Assembly: GCF_027943255.1 (NCBI RefSeq)
Contig: NC_072893.1
Location: 118,357,784 to 118,421,783 of the forward strand
Length of the DNA: 64,000 bases
Source: Anastrepha obliqua
Taxonomy: Eukaryota; Arthropoda; Insecta; Diptera; Tephritidae
Direction of reading: 5' to 3'
The translations under genes and the position numbers were made by a program. Shown piece after piece: positions 24,260-33,548 of this stretch. The notes under the pieces were generated by a model that was not told the origin of the DNA, ran no database searches, and saw nothing but the letters and a program-made list of their open reading frames with translations. Every line of letters starts with the position of its first letter. The stretch's first letter is position 1.

Positions 24260-25149
24260 CAGGGTGGGCCATATAGCGTTTGCTTTTTGAACCACCTATT
24301 TTTTGAGAATGGTAACACAAATGACATATCAAATGTGTTCATAATTTACTTAAAGGTTTGACATTTACGAAATGGGACGCTATACGCTTGAACAAAATTG
24401 GGAAATATTGAAAACCTATTTCCAAAGTGGTGAGTCTTCTTCTTCTTTTCTGATGAAGCTCATTTTCACATCGGTGGCTACGTCAATAAGCAAAATTGTC
24501 GGATTTGGTGCTCAGAAAATCCACACGTTACTGTAGAGAAGCAAATGCATCCACAACGAGTCACTGTTTGGAGCGGCATCATCAGTCCATTTTTTTTCGA
24601 AAATGAGCGAGGAGCCGCGGTTACAGTAAATGGCGAGCGTTACCGTGACATGCTCAACGAGTTCTTTCCAAAAATTGAAGAGGATGACATGGACGACATT
24701 TGGTTTCAACAGGACGGTGCAACTTGTCACACTGCCAAAGTTACACTCGAACTTTTGGCTACCGTTTTTGAAAACCGAATAATCAGCCGAAATTCCGATA
24801 TCAATTGGCCGTCTCGGAGCTGTGATTTAAGCCCGTTGGACTATTTTTTGTGGGGAGCTGTTAAGAACAAATGCCATGCGAACCATCCAGAGACGATTGA
24901 TGCTTTAAAACACGAAATCGAAGTTGCCCTTTATGAAATTGGAGCCAAAACAATCGAAAATGTGCTTAAAAATTGGGTTGATGGAATGGCCTACTGTAAA
25001 GCCAGTGGTGGCAGTCATTTGAACGATATTATTTTTCATTCATTAATGACAATGTTCAATCTTCAAAATAAAAAAAAAGCTTGGAAAAATATTGATTAGT
25101 TTTTTTTTTATATAGCCGATTCAAAAAAAATTTTACATGGCCCACCCTA
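24260..25149 (+). mobile_element. internally deleted DD41D mariner, copy B, complete ends
   Basis: An 890-bp element with AGGGTGGGCC-type TIRs and TA on both sides. It encodes M-G-R-Y-T-L-E-Q-N-W from 24372, then jumps after F-Q-S-G-E-S-S to S-D-E-A-H-F-H-I-G-G-Y (first Asp; in a shifted frame), then an open frame 24545-25099 with F-Q-Q-D-G-A-T-C-H (second Asp) and S-C-D-L-S-P-L-D-Y-F-L-W-G (third Asp). I count 41 residues between the second and third Asp, i.e. DD41D, the spacing reported for the rosa-type mariners of Ceratitis. The helix-turn-helix domain is gone, so it cannot be autonomous. Confidence 0.9.
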
Positions 25150-25297
25150 TAATTCTTCACTACCGTTTCAGGCGAATCTGGAGAGTTGCGCTATTCGCTA
25201 CAGCAAGGAATTGGCCCTCACTCAAATGCAATTACACAAGAAAAATTTAAGAACAAGTTGAATAATAGCAATACTTACTAATTACTAAATACTAATA

Positions 25298-25535
25298 CAA
25301 GGCGCAAAATTAATCATTCAATTTTGTCTTTGAGTAACTTTTTATTCATGCAAAAAAGAAATATTTTTGAATGATGGAAATTATTTAGGATTAAATTGAT
25401 CTCCATGAGCTTCAATGCCCTACTATTTGTATACTGTAGTTGTCTAGTGCAAAAGTGTCAAATATAACTGACGTACGACGCTATTTGCAAAAATTATAAA
25501 CCTTCTGAAAGGGTAATTAATTTTGCGCCACCTTG
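25298..25535 (-). mobile_element. MITE, TcMar-derived, 238 bp
   Basis: Inverted ends: left 'caaggcgcaaaattaatca', right reversed 'caaggtggcgcaaaattaat'; left TA present, right flank TG. Its reverse complement matches the 185-bp MITE at 56462 through '...aattaccct', 'gtttataat' and 'atatttgacac'. No coding. The same TIR core as the TcMar element at 21844. Confidence 0.75.
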
Positions 25536-27949
25536 TGTAATATTTAAATTTCTTGAATACCTGTATTTTTTTTGTATCGCTTAAATATAAAATCACCTTA
25601 CTTTTCATAAATAGTATTCGCTCATCTTACATTTGCATTTTTTTTACTTAAATCTTTCTTACTACTTCACTACTTTTTCGCTTTCAGTTCCACCGCAACG
25701 CAACGCAACTCTACACTACACCTCACTCTACTGCACCCACACACACACGCACACTTTTACGCTATTACTACTACACTTGAGTTTCACTTCAACTTTCGTC
25801 AAATGCATTTGATCGTTCGAGTGTGAAGGCTAGACGCGCGGCAGACATCAGTGCAAGCAATTGACGCAAAGTCGCTTGCGGTTTTGTGAAGAAAGTTTCA
25901 GAAGAAAGAAATCAGCAAATTAAAAAAAAAGCAGTTAAGGTACAAAACACTAAAATATAGATGTAATAAAAAAAAAAAAAACACACAACTCACACACGCA
26001 TGTCAGCAACGCTGAAAAGCTCAAAATAAAGCGTACTATCGTACAAGAAAACGAAAAACTGCGAAGTCAATGTAATTTAGTAAGCTACTCCTCTGCACTC
26101 TGCACATACACACACACTTACTTACCCAACCGGCTTCTCGTCTGTATTTGTGTCTCATTCACGCAACAACTTTGTCTGCATTGCTTTTGAAAGTTGTGCG
26201 CTTCTACATGCATACATTCTCACACAACAAACCAAAACCGCAATAACCCGCTTTAAGAGCAACAACACAATGCATGCACTTCTACTCATTTGAGAGTAGA
26301 AGAAAACGAAGTGTTGCTGCTCTGCTGCAGCCAGCCATATTTGTTGGCTGCTTATGAGTTTTCAAGTGTTGTTGCATGGCATTGCAATAACAAAAAGTAT
26401 GTAAACTTGAAAAGCCATAAAAGATATGCAATGCGGAAAAGGGAAGAAAAAGCAGCAGAACAAAAAAAAATTAAAAATTAAAAAAATAAAAATCAGCAAA
26501 AATAAAACGTAAATGCTATGCGTGGTGCAAATGTGTCACGCAACAGTGTGAGTGCGCAAATTTAATGGCTGTGCTTCGATTCTGTGCTGATGAATAGGCT
26601 TTCAGAGCTACATAAGTTTGCCATGCTCGTTTTTTGTTTTCCATTTTTGTTTTTTTTTATTGTCGGTTGCTTTTTTGCTTTATTTTTTAAGGGTAAGAGT
26701 TGTTGCAATTGCATTGTGTAAATATTAAAATATAACGGCGGCGGCGGCGGCAAACTGAAAGTGAAGTCGAAAAAACGAAATACATATGGCTGTGTGTAGT
26801 TTGGCATTTTGCATTTAATTGAAGTGCCTGCCACATTGCAATCGCGCCCGCCCGCTTGCTCATCAGACAGACATTATTGCCAATTGTACTTGTATGTTAA
26901 TTTGCAATTCGTGCGCGTGTTGCGTATGGCGCTGCCTCCACAGTAGGGCACTTTCATATACATAAATACATATCTATGTGCATTTTTAAGGCGTTACTTT
27001 GGCACTCAACGCACTTGAAACTGCAGAGAACAGTTTTTGCTTTTCCTTTCATTTTGGCGAGAACTTTGTAAGCAAGGGCGCCGAAGTATCTGACGCCATG
27101 TCGCATATTTGTCATAATTGAATTTGAATACGAACACTTGTGGCACATTAATGGCTACAGCGCGGGAGGTAATTTACAGTGTGAGGCGCTCGCAAATGGA
27201 AAGTAAAGACAAATGCTTGTGAGTGGAAAAAGAAACATTAAAAAGTGCTATTGAAGGGGCAGGAAATGTAGGCTGTAAAAATTCTTATAAAAAAAGAAAC
27301 AGGATACTATTAGTTTGCCGCAGGTGGGTTTATAAAGTTATTGAATGCAGCTTCGGCGCTGTGAGCCAAAGTGTGAGGGTAAGTAAGCTTTAATTAGCAG
27401 CCAGGATAGTTAAATTTACATGCATTTATGCTAATTTAAATTTTCTTTATAGTAGACAGAAATTATTACTTAAAGGTTAGCTAATTGAAATATTCTTGAA
27501 ATTTTTTTTTTTAAATTTGTGAATTTTCACACTTAACAGATTTGCCAGATTTAGTATAAAAAATTAAGAAATAAATATAAACAAATTTGCCAATAACTTC
27601 GTTGCTGCCGTTGGTGTTTTTGTCAAGTGATTTTCGGTAAGTAATTTTTTCATGGACAACTACTAAATTTTCAGCGGCAAATACGAGGGTAAGTAAAAAA
27701 ATTATGGTAAGCGCAAAATTAAACCTTTGTTTTCAGGTATTCATACAAAAATTTTACCTACAAAATTTTATTGCAGATTGGCGGCGACTGCGTTTTTATA
27801 AGAAATTGACGAAATAAAAAGAAAAAAAAAAATCATCGCTTATTTCTAAATGGAGACAAAGTTTATATGGACTACAAAGTTTCCTGGTAAACGAATCGTA
27901 TATACCACAGTCAGTAAAAAGTTTTAATTAGATTGCTCACAGGGTCCGG
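25536..27949. other. transposon-poor part of the Vsx intron
   Basis: No recognised element or exon. It is less AT-rich than the rest around 25680-25900 and 26080-26400, with CACACA runs and an initiator-like 'catcagtgc' at about 25847, too weak to call a promoter. A (GGC)n run lies near 26736. Confidence 0.35.
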
Positions 27950-29182
27950 CACTCGAAATGTAAATAAGACTGCTCCCGCAGCTGACGCACGGACTAGTTA
28001 GTTGACTAAATGACAGTCCAGAGTATTGTATCGAAAAAAGAAAATCAGTAATGGATTTCAAACGTAAAAGTGTGATTGCATTATACCTATTTGGCTGGAA
28101 AATCACAACCAGCGATTGTTCGTGAGCTCGAGTACCTTAAAGTAAATAAAGTTTTTATTTATCGCACCATTACTCGTTACAAAGGTACTGGTAGCTTCGC
28201 GAAACGTCATGGTGGTGGTCATCAAAAGATTGCAACGTCACGTGAAATGGTTCAAAAAGTGAAGAAGCGACTTGAGCGCAATCCCCGACGAAGTGGCAAT
28301 CAAATGGTGAAAGAACTGAATATATCTGACCGTAGCATCCACCGCATACTGAAAAATTATCTCAAAGTCAAGGCTTACAAGAACCCAAAGGCGCATGATC
28401 TCACACCAAAGCAGCAACAAATCAGACTTGAGAGAGCGAAGGAGTTGCTTTGCTTGGGTGAAAGCGGTAATTTCCGAACATTTTGTTTTTTGACGAAACA
28501 ATTTTTCATATTGAGCAATTCGTTAACTCCAAAAACGATAGGGTTTATTTGACCGACCTTTCATACGAGAATTTGAGTAATCGATTGGCCACCCGGAGGC
28601 AGCACGCGTCAGAGGTAATGGCTTGGGCCGCTGTAACCGCAGATGGGCTCACTCCAATCGTTTTTACCGAGCCTGGCGTCAAGGTAAATGCGAAATATTA
28701 TCGCGAAAGTATTCTGGAGGCTGCTTTGAAACCGTGGGCAGACCAACATTTTGGTGGCAGACCATGGACGTTTCAACAGGGCTCGGCACCGTCCCACAAA
28801 GCGCGAGTGAACCAAGAATAGCTAAAGAACAACGTTCTGAGCTTCATAACATCCACCCAATGGCTCTCAAATTCACCAGACGCGAACCCGATGGATTATT
28901 CTCTTTGGGCCATTTCGGAGAGCTAAGAGATTCACCAGTCTCGAGGCATTGAAAAAACCCTTGGCCCGCGAGTGGACCGAAATACCTGCAAGTCACATTC
29001 GGGCAGCTTGCGATTCGTTTGTGGACCATCTCAAGGCCATAGTCAAGGCAAAAGGTGGTCATATCGAGTAAAATTAAATTGATTCTTAGTTTTGTATTAT
29101 TTTCACACAATTTTTACGTTGAATTGAATAAAAGTAATTTACCAAACTAATTTACTAAACTTAATTGGTTACACTTCGAGTG
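27950..29182 (+). mobile_element. DD37D Tc1/mariner element, copy 1
   Basis: Inverted ends 'cactcgaaatgtaa' and 'cactcgaagtgtaa' (reversed). ATG at 28051 (M-D-F-K-R-K-S-V-I-A-L-Y), an early frameshift near 28090, then a helix-turn-helix domain (R-N-P-R-R-S-G-N-Q-M-V, S-D-R-S-I-H-R-I-L-K) to 28470. A missing base near 28480 shifts to the catalytic part: F-F-D-E-T (first Asp), V-M-A-W-A-A-V-T-A-D-G, F-Q-Q-G-S-A-P-S-H (second catalytic Asp replaced by Gly), TAG at 28819, and N-P-M-D-Y (third Asp). The second-to-third spacing is 37. The C-terminus K-A-K-G-G-H-I-E ends at TAA near 29070. Inactive. Confidence 0.88.
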
Positions 29183-29214
29183 TTGGAGCCTGTAGAGAAT
29201 ACCTTCTTTTGGAA

Positions 29215-29600
29215 ACGTTAACCTCAAAAGAGGTTTAGGAAACTCATAACCCTCCTTGGGGATAAATTAACAATCCTCAACGGCATTCTCACAGGCTTTT
29301 GCAGATTGCGCAGTCATCAGCACAGAATTGGGTTATGGCCCACTGACTCTTTTCATTTCCAATCGCAGTCTCCAACGCACCTTCTCCTTGAATGTAGCGC
29401 TGTTACGTGAAGAAGGTTGAGACATCTTGGCCAAATGCAGCCAGAAGAGAGGCATATAAGCTCAACCCAACCCAGGGCAATCTTAAGTTTAATAAGGGAA
29501 CTGGATTTGGATGAGGTACTGTGATGAGTAGAAGGCACAAAAGACCGTGAAGACGAAGTGCAAACCTCAAATTTTATTCTATTCTATTCTATCTTCCCTC
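29215..29600 (+). pseudogene. non-LTR retrotransposon 3' fragment
   Basis: The plus strand reads I-L-N-G-I-L-T-G-F-C-R-L-R-S-H-Q-H-R-I-G-L, then T-H-L-L-L-E-C-S-A-V-T and R-R-L-R-H-L-G-Q, which matches the end of a LINE ORF2. It is followed by a short 3' UTR and a (attct)n tail at about 29570-29592. Immediately after the DD37D element's right end. Confidence 0.5.
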
Positions 29601-30229
29601 ATTTGCTTTCAAATGCATTTGTTCACTTGCCAATGAACTTAGAGGGGAGAATTGTTTTGAACAAAACCCAATTCGAGAAAAATAAAGCAGGTTTCAAACA
29701 TACTTTCAAATATACAAATGGCAAGTAATGCACAATTTTAATTATCCTTCAAGTGACACTCAAATCAAAACAATCGGGTGCGCAAGGGTATTGAAAACCT
29801 CGGTACCTCAAAAGTTTGCTAGAATGTGTCGAAACTCCTTTCGAGTTTTGCATTGCGTTTGACACATGCCAATTGTATTGGAGCGCTGCCATATAATACT
29901 AATGACGCCGGCGCTGTGGATGCTCCAGCATTTTGATATAATTAAATTTATAAGAGGTAATTGTGCTGGCGTGCATTCTTTTGAATGGAAAAAAGATTAC
30001 ATAAGTTGAAGTACATAACAAAGTGAAGAGGTAAATGGCTGCATAAGAGCTCGCTGATGGCAGATTTTGAATTAAATACAAATTTAATTGCATGCGTATG
30101 CGTGCGCACAAGAAAATTGTATTGAAGTTAGGTGAAGAGATGGTAGCATTTTCGGGCAGTTAACACCATATTTCTCTGAACTTCGAACAGATCTCTTTAT
30201 CCGCAAACTAGAGTGCTAGGGTCGTGCTA
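29601..30229. other. intronic spacer, no gene seen
   Basis: Nothing recognised; moderately AT-rich unique sequence. Confidence 0.3.
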
Positions 30230-32240
30230 GGGCAATCTTTGCAAATAGGCAGGATTGGATCGAGGGGAAAATCTGCACCGAAGCCTGCATCTCCGTCTGC
30301 ACTAACGGTTCCAAGATCGGTGGTCCCATTCAGAGTAGAAGAGCGCTCCTGGCTAAAGTTACCCAGTCTACACTCATGTATGCAGCACCCATATGGGGTA
30401 AAGCCCTGATACAGAAAACGTACGCGAAGAAAGCGGAAATAGTTTTTAGACTTATTTCCCTTAGAGTTGCCTGTGCTTTCAGGACAGTGTCGTTCGAAGC
30501 AGTATGTGTCATATCGGGTATCATGCCACCAGATATAATGGCCTCTGAACTGGGTAGAGTGTATGACAAAGCCAAAAGCCTAAACAGGCGATTAATGGCG
30601 GAAGAGCGTAAAGAAGAAAGACGGGGGAGCATAAGTGAGTGGCAAAATCGCTGGGACCAAGCGACAAAAGGAAGATGGACGCATAAACTTATGAGAAGCG
30701 TACAGGCCTGGGTTGAGAGAGGACATGGTGACACAGATTACTACCTCTCACAGTTCCTGACGGGGCATGGATGCTATAGAGAGTATCTCCTAAGACTCGG
30801 CCACGAGGACGCAGCTGACTGCTCGTTCTGCGGCAACGGTAGCGAGAACGTGGAACATGTCTTCTTCTCCTGCCCGAGATACGCATCTGAAAGAAAGTGC
30901 ATTGAAGAAATCATAAAAGAAAAAATAACCCCGGCAACATTGTAGATCACATGCTGCAGTCGAAATTGGTGTGGGCCAAGATGAAAGAATGGTCCGCAAG
31001 TGCGTTACAGGAACTGCGGAAAAAGGAATGGGAACGCAGTCAAAGAAGTAATGAAGGGTAGACGGAGAGAGAAATACAAATGAAGAGCCATAATGGCTAG
31101 CTTGGCCCTGCGATGCAATGCTTAAACGGCGGTACCGCAGGGCAAACTAAAGCTACAGATGTCGGAGTTAGGGTTTAGTACGTAGGTGTACTGTTTCGCA
31201 AGTCCAGTTTAGTAGTAATACTGACTGTGCGTGGTCCCGAATGAGGTGCACCCTTAGCGAACAGTATGAATCGTGCATGCCGTCTGTATTGACGGTGTCT
31301 ATGCAAGATTCCCACTTCGGATAAAAAAAAAAAAAAAAACGGTTCCAAGATGATGGCATCGGGAGTCGGAGCAGAGGTTTTCTCTAAATCAGCCAATTTA
31401 TCTATCTCCTTTAAACTGCCGAATACTGCTAGTATTTTTCAAGCAGAAGTCTTTGCGATCCTGCAGTCATGCAAAATGCTTAGGGAACGCGGGCGTGAGG
31501 GAGATGTTAACATTTTCCCCTATAGTCAATAGCCGCGATTAAGACTCTGACGACGCCATGGTGCAGAGCGAAATTAGTAAACTCCTGTAAGCAGGAGATC
31601 AAATCTCTTGGGTGTGCAGGTAACATTTCTCTTATCTGGGTTCCAGGACATAGGAACATAAAGGGAAATGAAATTGCTGATGAGCTTGCCATGAAGGGGA
31701 CTATCCAGTCGTCGGTATCCTTCAGACAGTTGGGGAACCGGGGAACTGCACAAATTATTTATCAGGAAAGCGCAGAAAAGATGGAGCTCCATTCCTTTAT
31801 GTGCTATTTCGGAAACTCCTTGGTTCCATTACGATATACGAAGGACTCAGAAAGTTCTTTGGACTGCTCGCCATGCAATTTCCAAACTCGTAGCTGTGTT
31901 CACCGATCACTGGACGATTGGCATACACGCGGAAAAGCTAGGGTTACCATTTAACCCCCATTGCAGAAACTGTGGGGACCTTTCAGAGAAGGAGACTGTT
32001 GCGCACTTTCTCGGTAAATGTCCGGGTTTGGCGATTAAGGTCACTGGGTGTTTCTTTCTTCGACAGCCTGGGGCATTGCGCCAACCTAAATCCCATCAAT
32101 CTTCTCCATTATATAAACAGCTCTGGCTGGTTATAGATATCTGCCTGTTGGAGGTCTCATAATGGTATCAAAACGGCGCTTTAGTGCTATTTGAGGAGTG
32201 CCAGACTGGCACTTCAACCATTCCACCTACCTACCTAGGT
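30230..32240 (+). mobile_element. RNase H-bearing LINE fragment, split by an R1-clade LINE
   Basis: The left piece (30230-30317) encodes R-Q-D-W-I-E-G-K ... V-C-T-N-G-S-K, the start of the RNase H domain (normally Y-T-D-G-S). The right piece (31339 onward) resumes with G-S-K-M-M-A-S-G-V-G-A, Q-A-E-V-F-A-I (catalytic Glu), then after a TAG I-K-T-L-T-T-P-W, V-P-G-H-R-N-I-K-G-N-E-I-A-D-E-L-A. The tail is F-T-D-H-W-T-I-G-I-H-A-E-K-L-G-L-P-F-N-P-H and C-G-D-L-S-E-K-E ... F-L-G-K-C-P-G-L-A. Several stops and frameshifts. Same family as the LINE at 61777. Confidence 0.75.
30318..31338 (+). mobile_element. 5'-truncated R1-clade LINE with poly(A) and 13-14 bp target duplication
   Basis: The open frame reads G-G-P-I-Q-S-R-R-A-L-L-A-K-V-T-Q-S-T-L-M-Y-A-A-P-I-W, then R-V-A-C-A-F-R-T-V-S and M-P-P-D-I-M-A-S-E-L, typical of the C-terminal RT thumb of R1-clade elements, followed by a zinc knuckle C-S-F-C-G-N-G-S-E-N-V-E-H-V-F-F-S-C-P-R-Y. 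A one-base shift near 30930 makes an early TAG at 30943; in the other frame coding goes on to a TAG at 31059-31061. A 3' UTR and a poly(A) run (31323-31339) follow. The direct repeat 'aacggttccaagat' lies at 30304-30317 and 31338-31351. The inserted DNA is about 1.02 kb. Confidence 0.85.
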
Positions 32241-32751
32241 GAAGAGTTTAATTTGCTTAAAAAAAATATTTTTGTTTAATATTTGTAAATCCTTTTTAGA
32301 ACTTTTTTATTTGCGTATGTTCACCTTTTCACTGCGGCGGCCATAAAATTCCTGCTAGTTTCTTTTTTATAGCCGCAGTAAACGTAATCCTCCGCACACA
32401 GCCAGCGAATCACACTTTCCGAAATCTATGACTATCTAATGCAACACTGCAATCAGTTCGTACGAACGTGAGCTAACAAAAATCCCATAAAGCACTTTAG
32501 TGTGTAATAAAATTTCCTCTACAATTCACTATTGATTGCTGCGCTGCTGGCTACACAAAACATCACACAACAGCTTAGCTGGCTGGCAGGTAAATTAAAT
32601 ATCTCTGCTAACCCCGAAGAGGTGCAACCATATCAATCACAATAAATAAAATAGTAATAAAGTGAAATGAAAGGAGAATACAAAAAAAAAAAAAAACACA
32701 GGAAAAATAGTGCCACCACTGCTGGGAAGCTCACACACAACACGCACTCAC
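32241..32751. other. intron stretch next to the homeodomain exon
   Basis: Start of the big Vsx intron in the direction of transcription. No element seen. The donor GTGAG is at 32747-32751 reversed. Confidence 0.4.
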
Positions 32752-33548
32752 CTGTATGCGATCCTCAGCCAAGCCGGTCTTCATCGAGAGCAATTCACGT
32801 GCGCTCACATCCGGATAGTGCGCCTCCTTGAAGGCCTTCTCCAACTCCTCCAATTGATTGCTCGTAAATATAGTGCGCCCGTGCCGCCGTTTATTCTTCT
32901 TTTTACTGCTCAAACCGCCAGCGCCACCAGCACCGCCCAGCAGCGCACTAGGATCGCCACCGTGTCCGAGCAGGCCATTAGGTGCGCCCACAACACTTCC
33001 GGCACCGGCCATGCCACTTCCGATGGCCGCAGCCGCCGCCGCCGCCGCAGCAGCACCGTTCAGGAATGCCTCATGGGTAGCGCCCGCATGCGGATGATGA
33101 GCGTGCGGATGATGCGCATGTGGATGGTGGTGTGCATGATGCGGATGATGATGGCCATGATGGGCGTGTGCATGTGCATGCGGATGGTGGCCATGTTGGT
33201 GATGATGCGAGTGCGCATGGTGTGCTGCCGCAGCTGCAGCAGCATGATGAGCTAAAGCGGCGGCGGCATGTTCAGCGGGTGAAAGTGTAGGCCGTACCGA
33301 AGGTGAGGTGTTGTTATTGCTGGTGCTGCTGTTGCCATTACTCGTAACGCCACCATTTGAGGATGCGGTGCTGTTGTTGTTGTTGTTGCTAGTTAGGCTG
33401 CCATTCGTTGTGGACATGTGTGAGGTGCTGCTGCTGCCGTTCGAGCCATTACTCGAATTCGCTTTGCTGGGCGAATGTACATCATCGTTGTTGTTGTTAT
33501 TGTTGTTTAGGCTATTACTGTAGTCTTGGGCGCCACGTGCGGCTTGTT
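32752..33548 (-). CDS. Vsx1: Vsx-family homeobox gene, internal exon (low-complexity region and homeodomain residues 1-46)
   Basis: Phase-1 acceptor: branch-point-like CTAAC, pyrimidine tract and ...GCATAG before 33548; the first two bases complete a split codon. 265 full codons follow. The order is [11 protein letters not shown], poly-Asn (about 12-20), Ser/Asn-rich to about 90, an Ala/His stretch with repeated H-P-H-A and H-A units (about 100-155), a poly-Ala run of about 10, a Gly-rich linker, K-K-K-N-K, then the homeodomain: R-R-H-G-R5-T-I-F8-T-S, L16, F20, A-H-Y25-P-D-V, E-D-R-I-Q46. It ends exactly at a GTGAG donor and joins V47 at 8054. The ATG at 33415-33417 is in frame, but open coding continues upstream to the acceptor, so it is probably internal. 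The octapeptide (eh1) region expected in Vsx proteins is not here. Confidence 0.92.

Larger units (their letters stand above)
8055..32751 (-). other. Vsx1: 24.7-kb phase-0 Vsx intron
   Basis: The donor is the GTGAG just after the codon for homeodomain Q46 (exon end at 32752). The acceptor is CTCCAG before V47 (exon start at 8054). The reading frame joins exactly. The 46/47 position is a standard intron site in paired-like homeobox genes. The intron is mostly transposon remnants, with transposon-poor stretches at about 8100-10760, 13500-17300, 18540-20650 and 25560-27940. Confidence 0.88.

Noticed and set aside
25680..25930. Possible alternative promoter in the Vsx intron
   Set aside because: An initiator-like TCAGTG exists, but no convincing TATA or downstream element, and it would read away from Vsx.
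32710..33523. Plus-strand Met-rich and Leu-rich open frames
   Set aside because: Antisense shadows of the His/Ala/Asn repeats in the homeodomain exon.
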